Shown in pieces: positions 1 to 11,079 of a stretch of 64,000 bases of DNA (position 1 is its first letter; each line of letters starts with the position of its first letter). Source of the DNA: Isoperla grammatica (lineage: Eukaryota > Arthropoda > Insecta > Plecoptera > Perlodidae). The stretch spans positions 3,378,001-3,442,000 of the forward strand of contig OX246739.1 in the NCBI GenBank assembly GCA_945910005.1, given 5' to 3'. A program made the translations under genes and the position numbers. The notes below the pieces were generated by a model that saw only the letters and a list, made by a program, of their open reading frames with translations, ran no database searches and was not told where the DNA came from.

Positions 1-457
1 CGAGTTCTTTTAGGGCTCAATGAAGTATTTAAATGGAACATTTATCAACTGAAATGTTTTCTACAAGAATTGAAATTGAAACGAAGCTCGTTAAATTCCA
101 AACAAAGAGTCCGGGACTTCATATTAGATTGATGAAGTAGCTCACTCAGACTCATATTTTGCAAGTTTGTTCCTTTGAAAAATAAATGATTCATTTCGTA
201 ATTGTACAGTTCTCAGCCAAGATGAGTATGTAAATTTCAGATTCAAAGGCGCATTAATATATTCAAATTAACCGTCCCTAGAAGTAACAAAGCGTATACC
301 CCAATGTTTTCCTGTCAATCAGAAGCTAAAATTTACCGCACCAACTTTTCCGCGTAATTTATTCCCGCATTGCTCAGCTACTTCAGTCTTGATAAGGATA
401 ATTAAATTACCCTACGCGCACTGCAATATCCAACTGTTGCAACCTCCCCTCTCACCT

Positions 458-479
458 CCCCCCCCCCCCCCCCCCCCCC
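458..479. repeat. Poly(C) tract, 22 bases
   Basis: Uninterrupted run of 22 C on the given strand inside A+T-rich sequence. It is one of eleven C or G runs of 14 or more in the window, although no A or T run exceeds 12. Confidence 0.95.
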
Positions 480-1186
480 ACCGTCACGCACGTCATAACT
501 TCCTGACTTTGAATCGATTCAAAGTAATGAAGCAGAACGTATCATCTAATGGATTTGAAATTAATGGAAACGTTTCCACAAACGCAAGAGATTTATTCCC
601 TGCGGAGAACTTCTCAGTCTTAGGACAAGAATATTTCCCGTGAATTTTATTAATGGGAAAGAAAACTGTTTCCTCTTCCTGAAATATAACTATTCACTTA
701 CTACTTCACGTCCATAGCATTTTTTAAACAGTGAAATGTTTTCAACATACTTATTAGTTCCGTGTTATGAAAAGCTGGTTTAGGAGTAATTATAGTAGCA
801 CTAAACTAGTAGTTCAGGACCTAAAAGCGCTGTTGCTGTTGCCGCCTAATTAACACATACAACTTTTCAAATATAATTGTTATTGTCAATCAATTTGTTT
901 TGTTTCAATTGTTGTTTTATATTCATATTATAACGTATCGTTGCCTTTATTTGTGCATCTTTCGAAAATATGAACAATTGTAGGTTCACAGATACCGCCG
1001 CACTCAACAGGGTCAGATCATATGAAGGCATGCAGACCATTCACGTCTCTTACGACAGACATAGCTACATAGCAAATCAGTTTAGTTACTGAGTGGGTAG
1101 ACTCTAAATGTGAATTTATTTATTTTATTTAGCTACATCGGACATTCTATTCTGACCACAAAGACAAAACGGGAAAAACGGGATGT

Positions 1187-1203
1187 GGGGGGGGGGGGGG
1201 GGG
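1187..1203. repeat. Poly(G) tract, 17 bases
   Basis: Uninterrupted run of 17 G, preceded by a G-rich lead-in with short G triplets. Same class as the other C/G runs of the window. Confidence 0.95.
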
Positions 1204-2607
1204 AAGACAAATAAACGTCAAATAACACCAATAATAATAATGGCAGCATCAACTTTATGAGCACAGTGTAATGCAATGAAACCAAGACATTGTAGCCCCG
1301 GCAGCTCATGTGACAAGAGCACAGATGATACGTTGAGCCTTCTGATGATCTGCGGGACAGAATTGGTAGAAGGATCACTTTAAACAATCTCTTTATGAAG
1401 GATGGAATACGCAAGTACGCCAACTTCACGCAAAGTTGTTGAAAGTTGTTTTAGATGCAAGAATAGTTCAGGGTTAAAGTAACACTTCTTAAAGGAAGAG
1501 AAATAACAAAGGTCTCTGGGGACGAAATGGGAGGGAAATTGAAATACTAGTAGTGAAACTGCTCTGGTTAAATTTAAGAATATAACACTGATGAAAAATG
1601 AATTAACGTTGTTATTACTGACATGATAAGCACCCAGCTCGCTTGTAGCCTGTTTCACGTCGCGTAGTCTTTGACCAAAGTGCTCGCTGTAGAAGCGTGG
1701 TTAAGACGGTTTCATTAAAAGATTAGCTTACACTTCTTCAAACAACTTTTTAATAATTTATTACGCTGATGGAAATTTGCGGAGGTTTTACATAGCATTA
1801 GCAATATCGCCGAGGTTTTTAAGTCTCTCAAATGCTTCAGTTCAGTAGCATCGTAATATGTTATCTGCGGACAGTTTACGAGTAGAAAATATCAACGTTT
1901 CCATGGCAGCGTAAAAACACTCACACCTCGACTAACACTAAGTTGCGAAATCAGTTACAAACAATATCCCCCATTTCTTCCTGGCAAGTATTCGAGAAAA
2001 CCTGCTTTATACTTACTTGACGTTTCCGAGTGTGAGAAAATTATTTTCATTATATTAAACTCTACTGGTGGAAACCCATTATATTCACAGTAGGCCTATA
2101 TTCCAAAATGTATACAAATAAAATCAGGTTTTTACAGAATTCTGAGGCATAGCGCCTATACTGTTACGACTTATACTTTATATACCAACCAGGAGCCACT
2201 TTGTCAACACTGTACAATGTGACTGCAGCGTTGCCGCATTGTAATCTAAATAACGTGAGTCTCCTCTCCTGCGTTGCAGCGTTACCCTTCCTTACTCCGT
2301 CAAACAGAATGTTACTCAAGCAAACCCTTCTCAGGCTTCCTTCAGCTTAAGTTATTTAAGGTTATCCGAGCATTTGCTTCCTGATGGCGATTATGTCCAA
2401 AGACCGAAGCAGTGTTAGTCAAACTAGACTCCCAGATGACCGTTCAATGTCAGATATCGGTTGAATGGCGGTGAAGCCTTATGAATAAAACAGAAAACAC
2501 TGATAAAATCGTTCCAAATGTTCCGAAATCGTAACCAATACAAGGAAATGATGTCGTTGTTGGAGGAAGGGAAGAGAAAAGGTTTTAAATAGGATAAAAT
2601 TCGAGAT

Positions 2608-2637
2608 GGAACAAGGTCGCTGGCGCGACCTTGTTCC
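2608..2637. repeat. Perfect stem-loop, 13-bp arms
   Basis: The arm GGAACAAGGTCGC (2608-2620) is exactly reverse-complemented at 2625-2637 around a four-base loop TGGC. It is G+C-richer than its surroundings. There is no T-tract and no neighbouring gene, so a terminator reading makes no sense here. It may be a remnant of a small inverted-repeat element. Confidence 0.85.
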
Positions 2638-2860
2638 CTCGCCAGTCATTTCCGGGGCATATGTTACAAACTAATCAAATACTGACAGTGTCACTTGTTA
2701 TAATTTATAAAACGACGTGAAGTAAATAAATATTTTAAAAAATTAATAGTTGAAAGAAACACATTTCGCCCTCCGAGATACCAGGGTGATGTAATATTAG
2801 CTCTAAAAGAACATCCAAGAGATTAAAAATAATCTGCTGATACGATGATTCGATTACATT

Positions 2861-2939
2861 AATTAAAATCGTGATACACAACTCTTACAACACTATATCG
2901 ACAACATTAGGATTATGATTTTATCTGTAAATGGACTTA
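2861..2939 (+). repeat. Dispersed repeat R2, copy A
   Basis: About 80 bp that aligns to 4832-4912 in the same orientation. Both carry AATTA(A/G)AATC, ACACAACTC, then CATTAGGATTATGATTTT and a TGTAAAT(T)GGACTT ending. The match has several substitutions and small indels, so this is an old duplication or two insertions of one family. Class unknown: no terminal repeats or target-site duplication were seen. Confidence 0.7.
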
Positions 2940-3846
2940 TGCCATTTACTGTAGGGCGCGATCAATTTAAAAAAAATATATATAATGGAATTGGAACGTA
3001 TATAACAATAGAAGCTCATTTTCCCCAAACGTAAATAGGACCCATCATTTCTTAAAAATGAATCATATTTTAAAATATTAAAACGGTCTTCTGCTATGAT
3101 TTTAAATTGCCATTTAACCAATAATAAAAACTAAAAAGTGTGATAAGATAATCATTATAAATGTTTACGCATATTGACAAAATGTAAGGATAAAATTGAA
3201 TTGTACACCATTTCATTTACCGAACTACTTATAACTCCAGTCCTCCAGACAGGCTTTGTAAGTCCCTGTCTCAACTACATACTGCACTTATGGACTACTC
3301 ACACTAGGAAAACGCTCTGTTTGACGCGTTGATAAACGAGCGCGTCCATATGTCCACGAACTTTCTGGCGAAAAGTTCTCAAAGCCATCGTCATTGTTCA
3401 ATGAAAGTGACAAAAATGTGGAAAGATTTGAGTTTTTACTGTTATAGTTATTACACTTCCTGCCATTGTTCAATAAAAGATCGATTGTCCATATAAATTA
3501 TAGCTTGGATGTTTCGTTGTCATTGTTACTTCACTACAATTCAGCAATACAAAATTGTAATTTGTACCTACAATTCTCATCGGATCGCGTTGAAATTTGT
3601 ATATTCGTGACCGGCTAGAAATTTACTAAAAAATGGCTATCTCACATTTTGCCGCCATTGTGTTTGGGAATAACTTTGTAATAATTAAATTGTAACTTTG
3701 TAACTTTTCAACAGATTTGTCCACAAAACTAATGACGTTAAATCCACATCGAGGCTTGTAGATGGTCCAAATTTCAAATTGATCGGACTTTTCGTTCGAC
3801 CGCTATCGCGATCAAAAAAAAAAACAAACAATTTTTTATTAAACCC
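2940..3846. other. Gene-free sequence with repeat fragments
   Basis: Contains GGGCGCGAT at about 2953 and the motif CGCTATCGCG at 3801-3810, which recurs at 7184 and 35852. The stretch 3720-3830, with a phrase like TTTCAAATTGATCGGAC, resembles decayed transposon sequence common in invertebrates. No reading frame of note: the 61- and 66-codon antisense frames have no recognisable content. Confidence 0.5.
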
Positions 3847-4031
3847 CGTTTAGTCACCCCTGAATAATAATTGTAAGTATTATTTAGTTTTTTCTATCAC
3901 ACACGACTGGATTTACAATATGAATGTGTATTTTTCGTAACAATGCATAAACATTACTTCAGATTGGCCATAAAGTGTAAAACCAAAAACACACTCTAAA
4001 ATTGTATGAATTTTCTGTAACACGTAGCGTC
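3847..4031 (+). repeat. Dispersed repeat R1, copy A
   Basis: 185 bp closely matching 6617-6799 in the same orientation. Shared landmarks in order: GTTTAGTCACCCCTG, TTTTTTCTATCACA, ACGACTGGATTTACAA, TTTTTCGTAACAATGCATAA, ATTACTTCAGATTGGCCATA and TAACACGTAGCGTC. I estimate roughly 90% identity by eye. Sequence similarity stops at both edges of the match, which defines the repeat. I see no terminal inverted repeats, so it could be a SINE-like or truncated element. The 111-codon frame overlapping it lies partly in repeat and I do not call it a gene. Confidence 0.85.
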
Positions 4032-4831
4032 GCACAAGTACTATCTAAAAAAAATCTTGTAAAACGTGTTTTTGTGTGGATTCTTTTAATTAAAACATTT
4101 ATTCACACGGCCTATACACATGTGTTCATACAACGTGCACAAACAAAGACAAATAAATATAACACACACAAGGGTGAAGTGAACACCTTAAACGCAATAT
4201 CCAATAATCACTTCATTAATGTTGATAGCACACTCATAGATCGTCGATTATACAAATCACATGGACAAGTCAACACGCACCCATGCACTCGCTGTGAAGA
4301 CTACTGCATATGTGGACGGATTTTGTTCTCATACTGATTTTAAGAAACAACCCCCCTCACGCCACATAAATATCGGAAACCATAACGGCCACGGCCAGGC
4401 ACAAATTCTGTGACACTTTCCAGATGAAATTTGATCCTTACAGTCAGCCCCACCGATTATAGCATGGCCAAACCATTACGCGGACCACAAGGCATCTGTT
4501 TTCACAGCACAAGAAATTCCACACAAATGGGGGAAATTAGGACATGGCAATAATCCGTAAACGATATACCAGGAAACATAGAAATCGGTAGGCCTAACGA
4601 GTGCATCAAAAAAATCATACAATACATATCATATTGCACAATGATCATAAACTTCATGAAACAATAAATATAACAGATTTCGTAGATATTGTTCTAAGTG
4701 CGATAAAACAATTTGAATTCAGTAAAACGTAATGCTTTGATACTTTGACTTTTGGGCAAGACACGTACTACATACCAAAATTATGAAAATAATAATTATT
4801 ATTGGTGAACCAATAATATTAAAAATAAAAT
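4032..4831. other. Gene-free sequence
   Basis: A+T-rich sequence between R1 copy A and R2 copy B. It holds a TAGGCCTA palindrome at 4589-4596 and a small A+T-rich hairpin around 4797-4816. No gene seen. Confidence 0.5.
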
Positions 4832-4912
4832 AATTAGAATCCTGAGACACAACTCCCATAAAACAATCCCGACATCATTAGGATTATGATTTTTTACCTG
4901 TAAATTGGACTT
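4832..4912 (+). repeat. Dispersed repeat R2, copy B
   Basis: Partner of 2861-2939, about 1.97 kb downstream and in the same orientation. Its central phrase CATTAGGATTATGATTTT is the best-conserved part. Confidence 0.7.
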
Positions 4913-6230
4913 GCAAAAAGGAGAATGAATGCTATTTCTACTATATGAATATATTAATTTCTTTATGCATGTCATGTAAGGGCTGAAATTTATTATCTGA
5001 TAATGTTTCTACATACTGTTGTGGCATTAGAACATAGTGACGAACAGTGTCCAGATAGGCAAAATGAATTCTATCACGGCGACACAGTCAAAACTGCGAG
5101 CTATACGATAATTTAGGTGCATGTTCCGTTTTTTGTATAAACACATGGTAAGATTCCCCCTCCCTCTTCGCCTCCTGTGTCTGACCCCGATATGAAACAG
5201 ACCCTCATAATTCACTTGCCACTAAACATGATGCCATTAACCAATAAGCTGGCAGCGTGCTTTTACAGTGAAGCCACAGTTTACTGACGTTTCGTCACAC
5301 AACATATCAATTAACTTCAATTAATTAAATACATACAGGGGGAAGTCGGAAGGGTTTATTTTATATCCAACTGTCCGGTTTGAGGATCACATGGAACAAG
5401 CGGAGAAAGTGGACCGTATGAAGAAGCATACCTATAACTCGACTATTTCCTACTATATACGACCTATTACAATCTTACAGATATCAGAGTAATAGGTCTT
5501 ATGATAGTTGATAGGTGAACAAGAACCTTGTTTTTCGAAACGTTTCGAAAATTATTCAAGCTGAGTGCAAGCTTCACCGAAGATATTTTTTATGCATTTT
5601 ACGTTCATCTATTTCTATTTTTAGGCATCACTTTCTTATTAGCTTTTTAAAACATACATTAAGTGTTAATTGCTTCAATTTCAATTTTTGTTTTTTATAA
5701 ATGTTTTGTTATTGTTCTGTGTCGAATGGCAAGAGCTTTGGCTGTAGAGACCGATATTGTTAATAAAGGTTCTACTATCATCAAGTCGTTTGATGTTCTG
5801 GTTACGAGAGGTACGTGCATGGTTTCTTGCGAATATTAATCAGTGATACATACGAATAAATATATTCAAAGTAATACAACCAATTTGATAATCGCTGTCG
5901 TGTCATACGAAAGTATACTACAAAGTTGCAACTGCTCTAACTCCGGCCGTACATACAAATCTCTTGCTAATTGCGCTCTCGGGTACATACCGCAAATATT
6001 AGAAAGAAAAAATGATACACTGCGTACACACTTAATAAAATCTTAGTATGTAATATAGGCCTACACTTTACAGTGTAGGCCTACACCAAATAAATACAGC
6101 TCTGTGTAATATTAATATCATGTTTTAGTTTTCCGTATTACAACTTTCACGGTTTTATTTCAATAACAGCCATATGCATTTTGCAAGGGTAGTATCGTTG
6201 AGTGACTAACATATAATCCGGCTTTGAAGC
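4913..6230. other. Gene-free sequence with a TAGGCCTA hairpin
   Basis: Short open frames on both strands (61-67 codons) without recognisable content. The only clear structure is the inverted repeat at 6056-6083. Confidence 0.5.
6056..6083. repeat. Perfect inverted repeat built from two TAGGCCTA palindromes
   Basis: TAGGCCTACACT (6056-6067) and its exact reverse complement (6072-6083) flank a four-base loop TTAC. Each arm itself contains the 8-bp palindrome TAGGCCTA, which is over-represented across the window. Confidence 0.9.
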
Positions 6231-6541
6231 ATGGCGACATACGATCTGGGCCAGACTGCTTTTTGTATCACCGGACAAATCCTCGGTTTTTGCATTGTCA
6301 TAATAGTAATTGGGCATCTAACAATGGAAGACTCATTTGCGTAAGTGTACTACAACAGTCATTCCACATTTTGTCCACGCACACGTAAACACGAGCATTC
6401 CACTTGTCGTTCTTTATAGCGCGAGCCTGAGCTGTGGATCGTTCAAACTAGAATTATTCATCTATCCTTGAACCAATAGCATTGCTAATTTACATACTAT
6501 TACATTCCTTTAGTGACAAATGCCATGCAAAAAATCAGTAA
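6231..6541 (+). CDS. Possible two-exon microprotein (about 45 residues)
   Basis: Hypothesis only. An ATG at 6231, with an in-frame TGA two codons upstream, opens 36 codons plus two bases up to 6340, where a strong donor GTAAGTG begins. A plausible acceptor, a pyrimidine-leaning stretch ending CCTTTAG, stands at 6513. Splicing 6340 to 6514 keeps the frame for nine more codons to TAA at 6539-6541. The product would start MATYDLGQTA and have one hydrophobic segment (residues about 10-30, rich in I, V, F, C and G), then a polar tail with two cysteines overall near it. The intron would be 173 bases. I recognise no family. Chance open frames ending at a GTAAGT are expected in 64 kb, so support is thin. 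The R1 repeat copy starts 76 bases after the stop. Confidence 0.2.
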
Positions 6542-6616
6542 TATGTGTTGCTATCTTCAACCAGAAATAAATTCATTTATCTTACCGAGCCCAAAATGCG
6601 GGCCAAAACTTGACCT

Positions 6617-6799
6617 GTTTAGTCACCCCTGGATAATATTTTATGTATTATTTTGTTTTTTCTATCACATACGACTGGATTTACAACATGAATGCGTATT
6701 TTTCGTAACAATGCATAAACATTACTTCAGATTGGCCATAAAGTGTAAAACCAAAAACACAATTAAAAATTGAATGAATTTTCTGTAACACGTAGCGTC
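6617..6799 (+). repeat. Dispersed repeat R1, copy B
   Basis: 183 bp, partner of 3847-4031, about 2.77 kb downstream in the same orientation. It differs by scattered substitutions and short indels. An 86-codon frame starting at 6513 runs into this repeat and is most likely incidental. Confidence 0.85.
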
Positions 6800-7121
6800 T
6801 CAAATACAAATGTCAGAAATGTAAATGTTACGCCATTCTAAAGTCAAAGGATTACTACAGGTCAAGTTTAAGTTTCATAATGATAACGCAAAATTGATAG
6901 CAGACATTTTTTAAAAAACCGTAGCGATGTGCAAAGTAACAAATTTTGTTGTCTTACAAAACTCGCACTTAGTGGTACTTACGCCCGGCTCAAAATATTG
7001 AGATTTACAAAACACATACGTCATTCTACTGAGATCATTATTGACAAGTTTCATTTATATTCGGTAATATCTTCTACTTCAAATAAATACATCTTTCTTG
7101 TCGCGCGTGAAATGCGAACGG

Positions 7122-7160
7122 ATACATACATACATACATACATACATACATACATACATA
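7122..7160. repeat. (ATAC)n microsatellite
   Basis: About ten perfect copies of ATAC. The flanking phrase GCGAACGGATAC and the downstream CGCTATCGCG motif suggest it is part of a transposon-derived repeat, since such tails of ATAC or CATA are common in invertebrate repeats. Confidence 0.95.
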
Positions 7161-10100
7161 AATCTGGGGCAAACTTATAAGGCCGCTATCGCGCCCTAAA
7201 AAGAGAACGAAATATTGAGAAACAACGGTTCATTGGGTCTGCGCTGCGACCTACACCCAAGAAGGGGCGATTGTTTGAAACCAGAGGAATGAGATCTCGT
7301 CACGTGTTAGTCGAATGATCAGCCAGATGTCCTAATACCCTGACGTACATTCCAAAACTATTATAAGAAATATGAGAATTCTATTTCGCCATTTCGGACC
7401 CTCTCAGGTTTCCGTCCTCACGAGGACTGACGAGAACCAGGTGGAGATGAAACGTCAGTCGCTCTGAGGACGTAGCCAGCGCGGCTCATAATCGTAAGAC
7501 TATGAATGTATTAACATTCAATTCTAATATTGGTATAAATGTTTTAAGAAATAATTTTCTTGTAACATATCAGTTGCTGATTTCGTGCACAGCAAATGAT
7601 TATAAGAATATAACAGAAACGCAATCGTCAAAAGAGATCACCACTGCAATGCATTTAAAACTGATTTGTTTGTGTATTCGTTGTATGATATCTCATTTTT
7701 TCATTTTAATACAAATCTTAAGTATAATTTTGTCAATCGAAATCTCGTTTCATGCCAATTGGGTCTCTAGCGTTAACTAGCTGTGTTGTCAAAAGACTAT
7801 AACGTGAAGTGTGACGACAAAGGTTCAGCGTCTTCATTAAAGGGTCTTTCTTGGTGTTCTTGAGACCAAGCACATTAACATTATGTCTTGAGAAACTTTA
7901 CTTCTCTTTGATAGTTGCAAGCTATATTTTGAAGAGATGAAACAAAGATAATGATGTAGACTCTATAGATGAAATAAGTGAGAACGATCTTCTAACAACT
8001 TGTTTTTACTTTTTCTCGACTGCGTTAGGAATTATGCTGTGCTCATCTCTCAAAGGAATTTAAAAATTAAATTTTGACTTTTCAGAATGTTTAATTAAGA
8101 CAGAACGCAGAGTCACAGAAAATAAAGAAGTTCCTGCAAAGGGATGCCCTTCGTTGGAAAACAGACAGAAGACAGAGAACAGAGGGAACATTACGAAATA
8201 TTAAGTAATCGTCTTCAAAGAGAACTGAGACGGCAAGGAAAATAATTTTGAAATGTAAGTTTGTTTGAACAGTATATTGCAGTTCTGTCATTGAGTTCTG
8301 ATGGTTGCGTTTTTAGCAAAAATACGTTGGAAGTAAAATAAGTTGTGAGATCGGTTATATTCACAGTAGATCAAACTAGTGTTGGTGTAAAGGGAACGAA
8401 CAAGGCAATGTACGAGTTGTTCGAATAATTCACGCAGGTATTTCCAATCACTGCGGTTGACATATATTTACATTCAAATGTTCACCACCGATACCAGTTT
8501 GTGGTTGGCATCTTTGACAAAGACCGTGGAATGATTTGTGGATAGATATGAACCGATATATCGATGTATTCGAGCAAGACGCGTCATTTCTCGCATTTCG
8601 GTGAAATCAAAACACTTTCAATAATGCATTGACTTGCTTCGTGAATCAGTTTTATAACCAAATAGGTACACATTAAATAATAAATACATCATCAAGTTGC
8701 GTGTTTCCCTATTTTAAACGTAATAACCAACTACTGTCATTTTATGAATATATATACATTGTATCCACCTATTTGGCAAGATATCTTCAGTGTTGTAAGT
8801 AGTGGTAGATTAGTGGATTCTTTTGTCTCATTACTAATTGTGTACAAGGGTTCGTATGATCAAAACCACGCCCACCTAAACTTAAAATGCACTTTGGAAT
8901 AAATTCAACTAAACTTGATTGTATGTTACAAGTTATGTATTTAATTAAACTACTTTATACACAAAATAGTGTTCATAGTGTGTGTATAATCGCAATTTCT
9001 AAACTCTCCACAAAACTAAATTAAGTCGTGTTTGATGTTCAACAACAAGAAAACCAACATAATATGGATATTATATGGATATAATATGGATATTATGTTA
9101 GTGCAATTAACTTGGACTGTAATTCAGTAACACACACACAGAGCAAAGGCAAGTGTAATAGGGTACTGGCTCACTTCACTTTGTTTGCTCATAATTAACC
9201 TTCAATTGTTCCAATCAATATTGTAGTTGCCGCAAGCATTGATTACTGAATGTATAACCATATAGAGCGGATTGCCTATTTCCAATCATTGCGTTGTGGC
9301 TGCAAATGTAATTGAAATATCGACGGGAATAGTATAATTATTGATTGCAGGTATGGTGGGGGGCGGGGGGGGTATGTGATGGATGTCCATTGCCAATGGA
9401 AGTAAGACAGAAAACAAAAGTTTGAGGATGGGCGCGGTTTGGATTAAAACAGTAAATGAACTGTCGTTCAAAATTAATAATGTTAAAGATATTTTCGTGT
9501 AAACAGGTGAGGGGCTTTGAGCTTAATACAAGTTTGTGATCTAGTACGATTGGGTAACAACCGTCGTACAAGTTTTACTAATCTGGGAATGAAACCCAGA
9601 ACGTCCGGCTTTATGACAATGTATATAAATTCACAACCCAACATTAGGTATATGAGTAAGTGGTTGATTATAATATTGTGATCAAAATGAACATGTTGGA
9701 CAAAAACATAGCAACTTAAGTGTGTTTGTTATGAGGCCCTAGTCTAGTGGTTCTAGTCACATGAGTATCGGCATGTATAGAGCCGAAGATTAAAAAACAA
9801 ACTAACTACTAAAAACTTACTAAAAATGTACTAAAATTAGCAGGGAAATCTATATAATAATTTAAACGAGAAATTCTAAAACAACCATCCTGTATTTAAT
9901 GTATCAAACACAACAGCTTTTGTACTTTAATATGTGTATTGTTAATTTCTATCGTAGTTTCAATACGTTCATAAATTTTCATTTTACACAGTATGTCACA
10001 TTATTGAATACGTTGTTTCTTGTTTAAATTTTTGCTTAACCTAGATATCGCTTCATCCGTACAAATGTAGCTCCCTTATGAGAATACAATTCCTATTGAA

Positions 10101-11021
10101 TTGAACACGATTCCACAGCTGCAACATAATATATACATACATACATGCAGCATTAACACAATATGTAGGAATAAAACCCATTTAGCGCAATTCTTCCATT
10201 TCCTTTGAAACAAACGCAGCCATGACAGTCCGACTGTGACTCAGTGGCAACGAGCAACTGTTCTCACATTAGATGAAACCGTTTGTTTGTAATCGTTTTT
10301 CATTTCATTTCCCTTTGTATGTTGTTTAATTTATCAAGAGCATTTCTCCGCATTCCGTCTCTCTCCCCGTGACGCTGCACCAGCTAAAAGGCGGCTCTGC
10401 TGTTTTGCCTCTCTTGTCGCAGAAATGGTGGAGCCACTGATGCGCCCTTCACTTTGCCCCACGAGTCCGACGTGAGTGAACGAATAGATAACCGTAGCCA
10501 ATGGGAGAGCCACAATACAACCCCCTCCCCTTTAAATCCAGCTTTAACGATCGTCGGCAATTAATGTACGGTAAATGTTAAAAATATAATTCATTCAGTG
10601 ATTCATTTCCGTGTCCGGAAACCCATTCTAGGCAGCTAGAATGTTCCAAAATTCTGGTTGTTAAGGTATTGGTAACTTCAGTAATCGTATTCGGTGCCAA
10701 TGCAATAGATCCAAGTACCAATTATATCATCAAGTATTGTGATAAGTTAAACCATATAGCAGACAATTAGAACTGCTCTAAAATACTTATCCCCCAGCTA
10801 GCCAAATAACCTAGTGGAGAGACAATACGTCCCTAGGCAGTCTTTAAACGAACAATAATGATTATTTCACGACACTGTAAAGGGTGTGTAATGTGTATAA
10901 CACTCAAGTCTAAAAGCACCTATGACGTGTTAGTGTAACATTAACATAGCGAGACCAGTGTAGTTGGGGATCGGGTATTGGCCACAGTTTAAGTACCAAC
11001 TGCGCACTTGGTTATAGAAAA

Positions 11022-11079
11022 TAGAAAGCCGACGGTGATCTGAAAGAAAGTAGAAGGCCGACGGTGGTCTGCAAAACTG
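11022..11079 (+). repeat. Two-copy tandem repeat, 29-bp period
   Basis: TAGAAAGCCGACGGTGATCTG at 11022 recurs 29 bases later as TAGAAGGCCGACGGTGGTCTG, with two substitutions in the aligned core. A simple local duplication. Confidence 0.85.

Larger units (their letters stand above)
1..2607. other. Gene-free A+T-rich sequence
   Basis: No convincing gene on either strand. Open frames near 389, 1133 and 1380 are below 100 codons, and two of them read through homopolymer runs (proline runs from poly(C)), so I treat them as chance. The interval holds a 22-base poly(C) run (458-479), a 17-base poly(G) run (1187-1203) and one TAGGCCTA palindrome (2091-2098). I see nothing else with structure. Confidence 0.6.

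Noticed and set aside
2608..2637. Transcription terminator
   Set aside because: A stem-loop without T-tract, no adjacent gene, and a eukaryotic setting.
2953..7196. A single 4.2-kb element bounded by GGGCGCGAT and its inverse next to TA
   Set aside because: The inverted ends are only about 9 bp and the interior shows interleaved direct repeats; separate fragments are as likely.
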